A stretch of DNA of 64,000 nt from Pomacea canaliculata (GCF_003073045.1 NC_037590.1:19991708-20055707), one strand, 5' to 3'. Positions 14,001-25,396 are shown, counted from the first letter of the stretch. Numbers and translations: made by a program. Notes: generated by a model not told the origin, from the letters alone.

Positions 14001-14864
14001 AGGCATAACAGCGAAACAGACATTGTGGTAGCTTTTGTAATCCTGAGATTATGATTAGCATTTCTCAGTGAAAGCAATTAATCAACACTATTAATTTATG
14101 TGGAATAGACTCTAACCCCATCATGTGTCTCTAGAAAAGAAAAAGAAATGGACGTGTTGGGAGCTAATGGTCAGATCTACAGAGGTCGCTTAGAAGAAGC
14201 TGGACTTTTGGAAGCAAAGATGCCTTCAAATAATAAATTTTCACGCCCACAGACTTCACAGGTGACAGTTCAACATCAGTCTTATGTACAGTTTATGTTA
14301 TTTGCTGGCTGAGTGATGACTGAGCTAAATGATTATGTTCTGAAACATTTTAAATATACGTGTTTTAGCTAGGAGTATTTAGTCATGAGTTTTCCTTTAG
14401 ATTTTTGTCATTTCTTTTCTGTGAAAGCAAGAAGATAAAGGTAACAAAAAAGGTTCCCAGTTTGCTCTCTGTACACCTTTAAATTCTTGCTGTTTCCTGG
14501 CTTCTCAAATATTGCCTAAGTTTTTAGAGATTGAGCAGGATAAGAATTACAAGCTAAAGACATCTGACAGCTTAACTGCTGGAGGCCAAGAAGCACAAGA
14601 GCATATGTATATTAAAGATTATACAAAAACATTTTATCCTTTCAGAATGCCCGACAACGTCCAGTCTCAGCTCGAGCTCCTTCAGGTGGCCGCAACACAC
14701 CTCAGGTGCGTCCACCATCTTCTCATCAACCCCGGCCTCAGTCAGCACTCCTCTCAAACATGCGTATGAAGCAGACACAAAATGAAGAACTCTCTCAACC
14801 TGATGACCAAACAGACATACATGATGGCAATGTGGTAGACCAGGAGAGGCGAAATGGCAAGTGA
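1958..14864 (+). CDS. QRICH2: QRICH2-like protein, C-terminal part (DUF4795), multi-exon, 5' end not in window
   Basis: Eight plus-strand exons give the C-terminal part of a glutamine-rich protein 2-like protein. In order they encode a helical, coiled-coil-like stretch, a charged helix ending at 6922, the Cys-pair motif HCLSCDKPMDIMPTG, a proline-rich linker followed by RPYTTFELDHIRQH, a CGG motif, the segment EMDVLGANGQIYRGRLEE, and a basic Pro/Gln tail ending near RPQSA. This order matches the DUF4795 region of QRICH2 as I recall it. The mammalian protein is needed for building the sperm flagellum; the role here is inferred. Junction phases agree except between 9676 (phase 2) and 11202 (phase 0), so one small exon there is unfound. 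The stop is TGA at 14862-14864. Upstream exons were not recognised. Introns are full of transposon remains. Confidence 0.85.
2500..3150 (-). mobile_element. Decayed LINE reverse transcriptase fragment (family 1)
   Basis: Minus-strand frames show an FANDIN relic of the catalytic YADD box, then ANSFKYLGITLSKDSSS, with frameshifts and stops. The same family recurs at about 5290-5740 and 40850-41395. It lies in an intron of the QRICH2-like gene. Confidence 0.75.
3387..3883 (+). mobile_element. Tigger/pogo-type DNA transposon, internally deleted (497 bp)
   Basis: The left end CAGGTAGTCCTCGGTTTACG and right end CGTAAGTCGAGGACTACCTG form inverted repeats, flanked by TA on both sides. CAG...CTG termini with TA duplication are typical of Tigger. 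The inside keeps only the start of a transposase with its DNA-binding helix-turn-helix. Confidence 0.88.
3493..3630 (+). pseudogene. Truncated Tigger transposase, N-terminal psq/CENP-B-like HTH
   Basis: ATG at 3493 opens MEVKVDIIRQSDKGETATEI and continues with SRLLGLSRSTVTSIIKDKD, a psq-type helix-turn-helix of CENP-B/Tigger proteins. A stop at 3628-3630 and loss of the DDE core show it cannot be an active transposase. Confidence 0.75.
4800..4930 (-). mobile_element. LINE 3' ORF end remnant
   Basis: Minus-strand translation ARRTVESEAKDIGTTWAQL followed by QNRVRWRGVVTALSS and a stop matches the common C-terminal end (W-x-QL...NRVRWR) of invertebrate LINE ORF2 proteins. Confidence 0.6.
5290..5740 (+). 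mobile_element. Decayed LINE reverse transcriptase fragment (family 1)
   Basis: Contains TNKELQDL, MKTNTEKSKVMIHGSNKTD, SSFKYLGATLSKDGSS and VLILLYGCDT, interrupted by stops. Same family as at 2500-3150 but opposite strand. Confidence 0.75.
5723..6442 (-). mobile_element. Decayed LINE reverse transcriptase fragment (family 2)
   Basis: On the minus strand: GVRQGCILSPTIF (RT motif), LDFEDDINLLSH (YADD relic), CFTHLGNIVSKDGGADDDI, VLLYGSETWRVT and, after frameshifts, RKWGWIGHTL. Distinct in sequence from family 1. Confidence 0.82.
6747..6922 (+). CDS. QRICH2: QRICH2-like exon b (DUF4795 start)
   Basis: Acceptor tgacag, donor AG|gtattt, 58 codons plus 2 nt. It encodes the amphipathic charged helix containing KLDRMELTPLKDWLERKL, typical of the start of DUF4795. 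Confidence 0.85.
7104..7166 (+). CDS. QRICH2: QRICH2-like exon c (Cys-pair motif)
   Basis: Acceptor ttaacag, donor GG|gtaagt. It completes the split Arg codon and encodes QLLQHYHCLSCDKPMDIMPT. The C-x2-C pair followed by Pro-Met-Asp is the most diagnostic part of the domain. Confidence 0.88.
7601..7681. repeat. 20-bp minisatellite, about four copies
   Basis: Unit close to TGAAAGTGGCTTCCTTTCTG repeated with small changes, within a QRICH2-like intron. Confidence 0.9.
8349..8600 (-). mobile_element. LINE reverse transcriptase fragment (CR1/jockey-like)
   Basis: Minus-strand translation has FDKHVSRICRSVYYELQKI, SIRHTVSISTTKILICSFLL and LDYCNSLLVGFP, the thumb region common in CR1-like elements. 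Open over 80 codons. Confidence 0.8.
8690..8830 (-). mobile_element. tRNA-derived SINE, probable
   Basis: On the minus strand, TGGTCCAGTGGTACAATGG resembles a tRNA 5' part with A box and AGGGTTCAGCTC a B box, spaced as in tRNA heads. No clean cloverleaf, so SINE is preferred over a tRNA gene. Confidence 0.45.
9575..9676 (+). CDS. QRICH2: QRICH2-like exon d
   Basis: An acceptor at ...tttgatag keeps the phase and gives a Pro-rich linker followed by PRPYTTFELDHIRQHTR. The donor is AG|gtatta, phase 2. It aligns with the RPYT-F-E-L block of the family. Confidence 0.8.
9869..10510 (+). mobile_element. LTR- or promoter-like insertion, unresolved
   Basis: A GC-rich block unlike the surrounding intron holds ATTGG boxes, a TATA-like GGGATATAAAAGGGCG near 10108 and a purine-rich stretch after it. 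It could be an LTR, as one lies just downstream, but I cannot define its ends. Confidence 0.25.
10620..11079 (+). mobile_element. Solo LTR with TTAA target duplication
   Basis: Begins TGTGATAGAGGG and ends CCCTGTTACA, imperfect inverted termini of the TG...CA type. TTAA occurs directly before (10616-10619) and after (11080-11083). A TATA/poly(A)-like CAATAAAAGGG lies near 10878, and a G-run at about 10673-10690. No internal retroviral genes are seen. Confidence 0.55.
11202..11302 (+). CDS. QRICH2: QRICH2-like exon e (CGG block)
   Basis: The frame opening with Cys-Gly-Gly-Thr-Asp follows an acceptor at 11200-11201; an in-frame TAG just upstream fixes the boundary. There are 33 codons plus 2 nt, donor AG|gtgcat. 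The start phase does not fit exon d, so an intervening exon is unseen. Confidence 0.65.
13661..13705 (+). CDS. QRICH2: QRICH2-like exon f
   Basis: Microexon of 45 nt: acceptor tcattttag, donor GACCA|gtaagt. It encodes SQLFRDDDGEIVALDQ with split codons at both ends, in phase with its neighbours. Confidence 0.72.
14135..14261 (+). CDS. QRICH2: QRICH2-like exon g
   Basis: Acceptor gtctctag, donor CAG|gtgaca. It encodes EKEMDVLGANGQIYRGRLEE and continues to SRPQTSQ. It corresponds to the D-x-LG-x-x-G-x-IY-x-GR block of the family. Confidence 0.85.
14646..14864 (+). CDS. QRICH2: QRICH2-like terminal exon
   Basis: Acceptor tcctttcag, then 72 codons and TGA. The product is basic and rich in Pro, Gln, Ser and Arg (SSHQPRPQSALLSNMRMK), ending RRNGK, consistent with the low-complexity C-terminus of the family. 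Confidence 0.8.
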   Translation, partial: NARQRPVSARAPSGGRNTPQVRPPSSHQPRPQSALLSNMRMKQTQNEELSQPDDQTDIHDGNVVDQERRNGK

Positions 14865-14956
14865 AATACTTTTCAAAATTAGAAATCCCATGTCGATACA
14901 TAGTTAATTTGCTTTTTTAAAAAAAAAAAAAAAAAAAAAAGAAATAGCCTCTTAAG

Positions 14957-14962
14957 AATAAA
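14957..14962 (+). terminator. Candidate poly(A) signal AATAAA of the QRICH2-like gene
   Basis: AATAAA lies about 93 nt after the stop codon, just past a genomic A-run at about 14919-14940. Position is plausible; no transcript support. Confidence 0.4.
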
Positions 14963-16344
14963 TGTTTTATAAATCCAGCATAGTGATGTACATTTCTACA
15001 TCAGAAGAACAAGCATGGAAAATATTGTCCATGCTGTATAGGTGCTTAATACTTTGTTTTTATTTGTCTGCTCTGTTTATGTTCTCTGTATGTTAGTAAA
15101 TCTATTCTTATTCCAGTAGTATTTGATAGGTTTGATATCACATTTGCAATATGTTGCTAATAGTATATTTTTGTGGCAATCTACTTTAAATGATTTGAAC
15201 ACAGTTCAAAGATTCTAAAAATTTCAGCCTTTTAGTGAGGCAGGTGTACATTCAAGAATCACTGATTACAGGAGGCAGACCTTTAACCCCTCTCATTTTT
15301 TTAAAAACTGTCATTGTTGCAGTTCACTATGAAATGTGACTGTCTAAAGGAAATGGTAATAATTCATTTGCTTTCAAGTTTCATGCATGAGTTTGATTCA
15401 TAGTACTGTTATAATAAATGCGGGGAACTAAATTTTTTTCTAAATTCTCTAATTTCATGTACCATAAAGTATTTTCATGTTCAAGAGAAAAGTACTTTGT
15501 GCTTTACTGCTCTGCATTAGAAGAAGTTAGAGATCAGGTTGAAAGTAACAATGGTGCCGGCATAAAATTTAGTGCAGGTGTGATCTTATGGGCTCAATGT
15601 TATTTTGCCATATTCATCATTACATGCTAAATAATAGTGCTGATGCATTTACATCTTTCTCATCTTACATTAATTGCATAATGTTAGGATTAATATAATG
15701 AAGAGCTACTAGCACATATATTAACTCAATGTTGCTAATAGTAATGTTTTCATTATTTAAATGAATATGGAAAAGTGCAAGAAGACCGCTAGTTTGATGG
15801 AGGCAGGCCTATGGACCTTGCTTCATCGGCAGGAACACTTTTTGAACTGGAAACACAAGACGTGTGCTTTGTTTAGTCACATTTACAGATTCTGCCATTC
15901 TGCCATGATTCTGCCATGTGCATTAGAGAACGTAGATTCATTCATTTCTGAATGTGAAGTTTTTGATGTACCTTTAGGTAAAATGCAGCATTTTTGGCTG
16001 TTCTGTGCCTCTTTGGAAAAATTGATTGTATATATTGGCCATATTCTTTACCAGTATTAAAAAAATCTGGTCTCCAAGTACATTTGATGTATATTGGAGT
16101 GTGCCTTTATTATTATTATTGAAGAAGAATACAGTTGTTATAGTAATGTGATTTCCCCTGTAAACTCCAAAGCAAGAGTTTGTATATTATTGCCTTATCC
16201 AGAACTGGGTGCCTAAATGAATATATGTATTTATATCATGAAAATTTTACAGCTGTTCTTTACTGTTTTATAAGTACTTTTGAAAATTTCGCTGGAGAGA
16301 ACAAAATTCTTACAATATGAGATATTAAGGGGAAATATTTTAAG

Positions 16345-16475
16345 GGAAGCCCCTGTAGCCTAATGGCAAGTGCACGCAAGGTTGGTTGGTTGCTGTGTGC
16401 AATAGAAGGTTTGAGTTCTGCTTTGGCCTAAGCTGGTCAACTCCCTAATCTGCCAAACAGCTGCTTAACAGATAC
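16345..16475 (+). mobile_element. tRNA-derived SINE, probable
   Basis: CTGTAGCCTAATGGCAAGTG resembles an A box and GGTTTGAGTTCTGC a B box at tRNA-like spacing. Confidence 0.45.
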
Positions 16476-16760
16476 AAGTACTTTTTTTATTATCAGAGAA
16501 GGTAAAAACAGCAAGAGAATTAGTCTTCTTGTTCTACATGTCATACCCTACTAATGGCCACTATTCCCAAATTGCCGCTAGGTTCGAGGACTTTTTAACC
16601 CTTAGCTATTACCTAATTTGGTGGAGATCATGCATATTATCTTACTTTAACCCCACTTATCTGGAACCGATTCTAATTCTTTTCTCATGCTCTAAATACT
16701 TTCTTAGACACAGCATGGTTGTGAATATGTTATCTCTGTGGCTGTGAGGACTTTGCTAAC

Positions 16761-16803
16761 TGCATTGATTATTGCATTGATTATTGCATTGATTATTGCA
16801 TTG
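16761..16803. repeat. 12-bp tandem repeat TGCATTGATTAT, 3.6 copies
   Basis: Exact repeats of TGCATTGATTAT. Confidence 0.95.
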
Positions 16804-16999
16804 TTAGACAGCATCTTGGACACACTATGTCAACAGTATAGACTCCCACAATTACACTTTAAAAGTCAAAGATCAGGATGTAAATCATGGGCCTTTTGTA
16901 GTGTGTATCATTATTTTTCACCTGTGGAAAATGATTTTTAACCTGTACTTGAATATATCTGGCTAATAAATACTAAACACATATAACGATAATTTTGTA

Positions 17000-19900
17000 A
17001 CATCCACCAAAAATTTTAAGTTTCAATCAGGACATTTGGTGAAGAATACTTAAATTGGTGCATAAAAGTCATGAAGTTCACAGCCCCTTATAGGACAACA
17101 TGATAAGTACTATATCTGCTTTTTTGCATATTGTTGGTTTCTTGCCTTATTTATATATATATTAAGCAGTAACTTCATATTTATGTAAATGAATTGATAT
17201 ATATTATATATAGTCTTTCAAAACTGTGATATTGTTAATTTTCTTTTGTTTGTTGAATGCTTTAATATATCTGTTTTTGATTGTATATGACTAAAAATAT
17301 TTCTAAATCTGATGTTCAGTCACAGAAAATGTTACATTTCATGAACAATCATATTAATCATTTCAGTCTCATTTTGACAAACCATAATTCACTTTAGTGA
17401 TCTCTAGAAATATATATAGCTTAATTTATTATATTTGAGATTAAAATTTAAAGCGTTGTTCTATGGAGAGATTCCATGAGTTCATTTTTTTTTTCATTTA
17501 CAAAAGTGCACATAAATTAGCAAGTCATGAATATCTTTATAGTCAAAGTAGACCCCAATCCCCTTGCTTTATACACATATATTCAACAGTAATAAAACCA
17601 ACATAAAATTATAAGTTTGTAAACTAGCTTCTTAAATAATATACTACACATTCCATCATCCTCTTTAAAGAATGCTGCTTCACTTCGTTTAATAAAGACT
17701 GGATATTTTATAGTGTGTTTCTTTAAGCATGAGTGACCACGAAGATCTTTGGGGATGAGAAAATGTTAGCCCTTTTCCTATTATAGTGGATTTTGAGAGA
17801 ATGTGCGCGTCACTTTGGTCCAGTGGCCTAAAATCTGTCTACAGGAAACAAATTGTACTCCTCACCTGGCAAATTATTCTTTACAGATGAATAAAAGAGA
17901 CTAAATTCATCAAAATTCATTGTGGCCAAATCATCATGGGTTGGGGTCAAAATCAACTGGTACCCCGCATGTCAGTAAGCATAGGGTTTCAATGTTTCAT
18001 CAAAAAAAAAAAGAGCAGAAATTGGTGCACACAATTTTTGTAAATCTCTAAAGCATAAAAAAGAAGACTGTGTAGATGCTCCTTATATTCTTGGAGTACT
18101 TTTTCGATCATTGATGTTGCTTCAGTTCCAGAATTGACGACCATGTACCTCTTAGCAAATTCTTGTTATTATTGTAAAGCGCTCAGACTGATGGGTGGTG
18201 GAAATCATAGAAAAAGATGAAAACCTATACATACAAACTTCTAAAGAAGGATGAAAAAAAATCCTTTCATCCATCAAATCAGGGAATACTATGCAATAGT
18301 TTGTCTCCTGCTCAGTTGTCATTGCTCTTGGGTTTCAAAGTACATTCAATGGGAATTTCATTGAAATAGGGTGGCAGTAAGATTTTCTTAATTGAAAATT
18401 AGTTACATGGCTTATAATAATTGTAAGCATCCAATTAGAGACAATAGTAATATGTTGCCACGATCGCTTGCTATGTATACTGAGCATAGAGGCTGGCCAA
18501 ATCAGATTAGTTTCCAAATCATGATTACTTGAAGATATATATTTTTCTTCACTGACTGTTGCCGAAGTTATCAATGCTGTAAGCATAAAACTATCCAATA
18601 ATTTTCTCTGCTATAAATTTGAATTCTTTGCTAATCGAAAACAAATTTTTAGAATTAAAAAGAAGTATCAGCTGTAGAACACGGTCTTGATTAAAAAGGT
18701 CCTATATAGAATAAATCAGATAAAAGAAAAAGCCAAAAAAAATAAAACCAAGACAACCCTAATTCTTATTAAATAAAACTGGGCACATACCCAACTATAT
18801 ATATCGCTAAAATTTTTGCTGTTTACTAGGGAGTTATACCGTGTACAAAATTGGTCTACAATTATGTGAAAGCATTGATTTTGCAATTGTTCACCCTAAA
18901 TAATATATATTTATCTTAAATCTCCACACCTACAAAAACATGAATAAGACTATTTAATGGACTTTTCTGATTAAAAACAAATTGTCAACCCTAATTTCCA
19001 CATTATGACCATACAAATTTGGTGTATTAAAAATACTGTGGAATGTTAAAATAACCAGCTGATATAATCGCTTATTTTGTCACACACCACCTTTTAGGTA
19101 AAAGGAGAAAAAACCAAATACATTGATAGTGCTTTTCCAGTTACCATATTTGGAGTCAATGTTGCTTATGTTTGCTTAAATTTGCTTAAATTTTTTTTGC
19201 CGGGAGCACTTTGCGCTAATTTCTTCAAATTCTGTTGAATAGTCTGTTTAATGTAGTTATTGAAGATTGGGTTCAGAGAATTCGATCCGTATGTTTGCCG
19301 TATGTTGTATGGACATATGGCAACAGATGTTTGTCAGGGGATGGAAGCGCGAGAATGTTGAGATTTTACAGCAGCAAATCCGTCTATCGTCATCGTCTTC
19401 AGCAGCATCTGCGGTGTGGAAGCAGCAGAAAGAGATGAGGACAATCGTGCAGAAGCAGAGGAAAGACTATTCAGTGTTGCATGGCTCATCCACCCTGCCC
19501 TAGTAGATCAGGTTTTGATTACTCAAATCGTTACACGCTCCTGTCATTGCAGTGCTACTAGAAGGGGGTAAATCCAAAGATATCACTGTGTGCTGTTAGA
19601 AACACTAGATCGTTATTAGTTACAGAAGATGCCATCAATAATCTGATTTCTTACCTATTAAATTCCTACTCATTGCCGTTCGTTTTCTTCCATTAAGCAG
19701 TCTGGCAGGTACTCTTCCACAGTGTGTATACATCTGCTTTCAGAAATAAAGCATAAACCAGAAAGTTGTAGAAGTGACTTTGTATAATCTTACATGAAAG
19801 CGCACGCACACACACACATACGTGGTGGTGTTGGTGGGCAACTCGGTGCACCACAACATTGCTAATATGGGGAAAACAGCTAAATAATCAGTGAAATCAG

Positions 19901-21200
19901 TATTTCCCCCCACCCGACGTAAACCGTGAAACAAATTTACCGTGCACATTACCCGTTTTTAAGGTCAGAAGTTAAAGGTCTGGTGGGGCACAAAATCTTT
20001 TTTTTCATAATGATTAGGTAAAGATCAGTGCAGTGTACTACCTCCATAAATATGAGTAAATACCTCATCGATATAGACACGTGCAAACATGTTCAGAAAG
20101 GGGTCAACAGCACAGGACTGTGAAGGGAAACGTTGACGTTGTGAAGACCTCAGCCAATGGGAAAGCTAGGACTAAACAGGAATTAGACAAACGTGGTAAC
20201 GATTTTGACATATTTCTGTGCATGGTGATGTAGGCATGAAAATTGACAATGCTAGAGGGGTATTCACCCAGATTTGGAGAGATGGTATCTTGCACTTCGT
20301 CTAGTCGTTACAAAAAATTGCACCCCACTAGCCTTTTACACCACGTGCAACAGTCAAATGAGAGCGTGCAGCTAGAACCAACACAAATTATCTCACGAAC
20401 TTGTAGACCAATACAAATAAACGCGTATGTTTATGAAAAGGGTCGTTTCACTCATTGCTTTTACTGCTATAAAATAATGATACTGCGGAAATACCAACTT
20501 TTGATAATAGCTTAATCTTGTAGAATGTACTGCAGTATTTTTGTTGCACCTAACGTGTCTTCTTGAAGTTATAACTGGTGACATGCAGCAGTAGACCAGG
20601 GTCTAGCTGCACATCATGTCTCTAAAACTTCAAACCGTTGTAAAGACGGAAACTTAGAAACGTTTTTTTAAAAAAAAGTATGTTGTACACCGTTTCTATA
20701 AAACTGGTTATCCTTATACATTTAAGGCCTTAAAATGTTTATGTTGTGTACAATTAGTTCGTCACCAAGAACGTTGGTAGATGTCGCAACAATGTCACAA
20801 AAACTTTAGCGAGAGTCCCAACCTATCAGGTATGTCACCGAAAGAAAGTTTAAACTGTGAAATGATGAAGTCATCTGTCGACAAGCGACATGTCTGAAAG
20901 TACTTAAAGCTATTCTACCAACTTATCCACAAACGAAGCGAGAGGAAAGAGCTTGACCCCGTCAGCTATTGGTTTCGTCTACTCACTAAGACACGGACCT
21001 GATTAGTTTTGTACATATTTCTGTGCCGGGTCCTTGGTCTTCTAAGTTTTATTTATTATAATTTTTTTTTTGTCTTTCAACTGATTTAAGCTTGTTTATC
21101 TAGGTCCATGGCTGCCATGGCATGCTAGAAAACCCACTTGATCTTTATGCTAGATTGGGATGAAATCGCTTTAGGCCATGCCTATTACAATTATGCTTTC
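17000..21200. other. AT-rich intergenic stretch, no gene recognised
   Basis: I find only short open frames without family features, poly(A) and poly(T) runs and TA-rich tracts. A slightly GC-richer patch at about 19235-19500 encodes nothing recognised. Confidence 0.5.
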
Positions 21201-21229
21201 AAACTTACCAGTCCTGTTGTTGCTCTCTG

Positions 21230-21880
21230 CTAGTAATCGATATGACCGTTGATCATTGCCATGACGTCAGAAGGAAATCTGAAATCATCCGATTCGTTCC
21301 ACTCGCCATGATCCTCTAATGCTTCGTCGAATTCTTGCGTTTCTAGAGCGTTCGCGTCGGTTGTTTCTGTAGTCCCTCCCGTATTCGGTTCTCGTTGCGT
21401 TCGTGGGCACCCACACTTCAGGCAAATCGACTGTAGCAGGCATACGCATGCTGCGGCTGGGGACGCACTGCGCTCGGGATCAGTGGCCACAGCCCCCATG
21501 GCATGCTGCTCTGGCTGAATAGAGTCCATGTCAGACAGACGCAGCAGCTGCTGGGCGAGCACCGTCCCTCCGGCATCGTCGAACTTCAGGGACGACTCTT
21601 GCTGCAGAACACCCGAGGGTGGGTAGTTTGACAAGCAAGCATTCTGCTGCCACTGGAGCTGATCATATCCAGCTACATAAACCCCTGGGCCTGTAGCAGC
21701 GAAACTGGCCGTGTTCACCCCGGAATAGTGTGGACCCCGGGGGCAGGGCTGTAGAGTCGATTGGTGAGACTGTTGTAACTATAGAAAGCACCCGGACGGC
21801 TTGCTGGATGGAAAGGCCGAGCGTTGGCCATTGGTGTTTGCTGGTAAGGGAAATAGGCGAACGGTGGTAGGGGTACGGGT
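21230..21880 (-). pseudogene. Unidentified coding-like segment with one apparent frameshift
   Basis: A minus-strand frame from about 21718 to the stop at 21230 has about 160 codons and sits in GC-rich sequence unlike its surroundings. It is Gln-rich first, then Cys-containing, and ends in an acidic tail with DDFRFPSDVMAMINGHIDY. Directly upstream a second frame (about 21880-21720, with PFAYFPYQQTPMANARPFHP) reads up to a GGGG run at about 21720 and would join the first if one more G were present. The order Pro/Tyr/Gln-rich then acidic resembles activation regions of transcription factors, but I recognise no domain. It could be the last exon of a gene with a sequencing error, or a decayed gene. 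Confidence 0.4.
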
Positions 21881-23059
21881 AGTCTTCAAGCTACTAGAGA
21901 ATGCACTAGGGGGTCGGTAGCAACGTCCGGCAGGGAATCTGCTGCAACCTCGGGCCACGTCACCTCAGGCAGGCCACCGACCGTAACTGAAGGCTGTCTG
22001 TACCATCTGTATAGCAGTCGCACACAGGCCGCCATCACTATTCGTGAGTTACACGATGGATTACAAGCCCGGCGCTTGTGAATAAGGCGGACGCAAACTG
22101 TTAAACGACTTTTTAACGTCCCGAGCAAAATCGTGGGCAAATTCGTGATTTTTTTTTGGCACACTTTGTAAGTGTGCATGTGTGTGTGTGGTAGGTGGGT
22201 GTATGTGAAAGAGAGCGGGTACGTGACTGGTTTTTAGCACTGAAGTCAGATTGGCGCAGCCTGTACCAAGCAATAATCGAACACCCAGCAAGGAAAACAA
22301 GAATAAAAGGTGAGAGGTGTTCACAGGCCATTCTCGTGAAACATCTCGTGCAGTCATGCTGTTGTTGAAAACAAGCCAACTCGTGAAATATACAAAAGTC
22401 ACAAGCTGCAAGAACAAAAACAGCAACAAGTTAAAGAAAAGAAAGTTTGGTTCTGTATTTCATGTTTAATGAAAAAAAAAAAAAAGCTATACTCACAAAT
22501 GAAATTAATGTCAAAATCCCAAACATTAATCTGCAGGACAAGCGGTTTGTAGATTTTTGTTGACAACGACGAAAACAGTTGGGAATATGCAGCTTCAACA
22601 ATATATGCAGATGATTATATCCACGTAACATGTGTATGTTAGCGAACCAAGCAAACAAACCTGCAAGACAGCTGGACAGAGGCGACAGGGTGGAGAATCA
22701 ATAGTTCAATTACCTCTCGAGAGACGTGAAAAGCATATTCAAGCCGAATGAGGGGGACAAAAGAGCGCGCACCCTCGCACACCCACTAACATCTTGACAG
22801 CGAGCACAGAGAAGGAAAATATTTTAAATATATTGATTTGCATGTATGGATGAACATGTGGGGAAATTGTCAGGGTTCTAATACCGCTAACAAGTGACTG
22901 ACGACGACGACAATGTGTTTTTGGCAAGACTGACAGTGAGAACACCAGAGTAACCACAACGCTAAGGGTGAACAATCGATGAAGCTGACGATGATGAGCA
23001 GGAAGGGGGATGAAGAAAAAGCAAGGAGGAAGAGTTTTTTTTGTAAATAGATATTTGGA

Positions 23060-24115
23060 TCAACACTTAGAGGAGTCCCTGTTGTCCACGACACTCTCCA
23101 TCGTTGCGGCCACGATCTCGTGCATCTTGTCGCCCACGTGCTCATCGAACACCTTTGCACCCATCTGATTCTCCTGTGCCACATCAGTTCTGGCGTCCCT
23201 CCCTTGCAGGACGAAGCCCCTGAGCATTGCAGGCTGTGGCTCGAGTGGCGACACCCGCACCGTAGCCATCCTGCAACAGCTGGGTAGGAAAGCGCGTGCG
23301 TGCTTCCGGAACTTGTCGTGCATAATGACGTACATCACAGGGTTGCAGCATGCGGCGGCCAGAGCCAGACTCTGCAGGTAGTAGCGCACGGTCACCGTGG
23401 AAGTGCGGATCTTAACCTGAACAACCTTGGACACGAGGTCAAAGGTCAAAAGCGGCGTCCAGCAGACGACGAAGACCATCATGACGGAGAAGAGGACCTT
23501 TACGGCCTTACGCTTGTACTGTACGCGCAGAGACTCCGCACTTATCACACTGCAGGCACCGACAGGCCGCCGCAGCCACAGTTTCACAATGATAACGGAG
23601 TAGGCCGCGCCCATTAGCATCACTGGCAGCACGAGGAGTAAGGCGTACGTCAACCAGTGCATCCACAGCAGGTCGCTGTTCATGATGCAGTACGAACAGC
23701 ACTTCACCTCGTGATTGGCAAAACCATGGTGAACACCAGGGTTGTGAGGGTCCCTGGGGTCGTCGAGGCCAGCGTGGGGGTCAGGGGGTGGAGGAGCGAG
23801 AATTCCGCTGAGGAAAAAGTCAGGATTGTTGCCTCCCGCAGCGCCGCTGTGGCTCGAAGGGCAGAAGGTGTAATGCTGGTAGTAGTTGGCGAAAGGGGCC
23901 GCGAAGGCCGCCGCGACAACCCACACGGCCAGCATCAGCAGCCCGGCGCGCAGGGGACTGTGCAGGGTGGACAGGTGCAGTGGATGCACGACGGCGACGT
24001 AACGATCGAATGCAATGCAGCAAAGGGTCAAAGTCGAAGCCGTAACAGCGACGCGCGTGACGAAGGGGCCTATTTTACACACCAGTGGTCCGAACTGCCA
24101 GAAGCCGGTCCTCAC
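23060..24115 (-). CDS. GPCR exon 3 (TM3-TM7 and tail)
   Basis: Acceptor gctgtgcag|GTGAGG opens VRTGFWQFGPLVCKIGPF. The exon continues through DRYVAVVHPL, ECL2, TM5, CWTP and NPVMY to a stop at 23060. It holds 351 codons and is intact and GC-rich, which indicates a functional gene. Confidence 0.88.
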   Translation of the reverse strand: MRTGFWQFGPLVCKIGPFVTRVAVTASTLTLCCIAFDRYVAVVHPLHLSTLHSPLRAGLLMLAVWVVAAAFAAPFANYYQHYTFCPSSHSGAAGGNNPDFFLSGILAPPPPDPHAGLDDPRDPHNPGVHHGFANHEVKCCSYCIMNSDLLWMHWLTYALLLVLPVMLMGAAYSVIIVKLWLRRPVGACSVISAESLRVQYKRKAVKVLFSVMMVFVVCWTPLLTFDLVSKVVQVKIRTSTVTVRYYLQSLALAAACCNPVMYVIMHDKFRKHARAFLPSCCRMATVRVSPLEPQPAMLRGFVLQGRDARTDVAQENQMGAKVFDEHVGDKMHEIVAATMESVVDNRDSSKC

Positions 24116-25343
24116 CTGCACAGCGACACAACAGCTAAGGGAAATACGTAGAATAAGAGGTAAAGGGAGATGGATGATACCTATATGACAACAAGGAGGA
24201 TCGGTTGCTGGCTGACGCGCAGGACTGTCTAACCCAGGGCTCGTATTCATGATGCTGCCTTACCTGAGCTGGGTAAATCTGCTACCCGCAATCAACAACT
24301 GAAACCCAGCATAGAGGCATACCCTCACCTAATTATGAAAGGGTCCATGATAACGCAATGGTTAATGCTCAGTGAATGGCGTTTTTGTTGATTTCTAAAA
24401 CTAATAAGACAAAGAATAAAATTAATAGACGTCAGAAATAACAAAGCTGAACATTTTAGTGGAATTGTTTCCCTTTGCTATTTTCTCTATTTGGCGATTG
24501 AGATCAACCCAACCTTATTTATAATCTTGTTGTTGAATAAACAAAAATATCAAGACATATCAAGACATAAAATTTCGGAAGCATTGTAGTTCTACTCCTC
24601 GGTAACTCTATGCTCATTTGATAGAAATGAGTGAAGACTGTTGCAGTACAGTCGCAATAAACAAGTAAAAAAATAAAAAAAATAAAAAAATAAAAACAGT
24701 TTAAATGGAGCCGTGTGACGACCCACAAGGCTGAAATGGCGCTCGAACTGACCTGCGCAATGGTGAGGGGGATGCAGACGACACTCATGAGAAGGTCGCT
24801 GGCGGCCAGCGAGGCGATGAAGAAGTTGGTGACAGAGCGCAGCTGGCGGTTACAGGAGAGGACGAGCAAAACCAGACAGTTGCCGACCAAGCTCACCATC
24901 AGCTCCAAACACAGCAGCATCACCAGTATTGCCATAGCGACATTGGACACCTGCAGTAATGAGAAAGAAAATCTTGCTTAAACCTTTTCCCAAAACAAAA
25001 CATCTCCTTCAAAAACAAATATTCCTCCAAAACATACTCTCCCATTACAAAACGAAACGAGCATAACTATTTCAAAAGACAAACCCAGCAACAACCTCTT
25101 GTGATGATATTTTCAAAGATAGCAGATATGTTCCTCGCTGAACAGCCTCCTTTCTTTAATGTGCTTGTAAGTCATATATAGGGATTCGATTTATTATTGC
25201 AAAATATAGATTTTTAACTATTTGTTAGCTAGTCCATAATATAATCCATTACTGGATTCATTCACTGTTTTTTTTATAACCAACGATTGGGCCAACAATT
25301 AAGGAAATGAATAATAGTAAGGGACCTTGAAAATGGCAAAAGG

Positions 25344-25396
<53 letters not shown>

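Noticed and set aside
23657..24151. 164-codon plus-strand open frame
   Set aside because: Antisense shadow of GPCR exon 3, produced by GC-rich codons.
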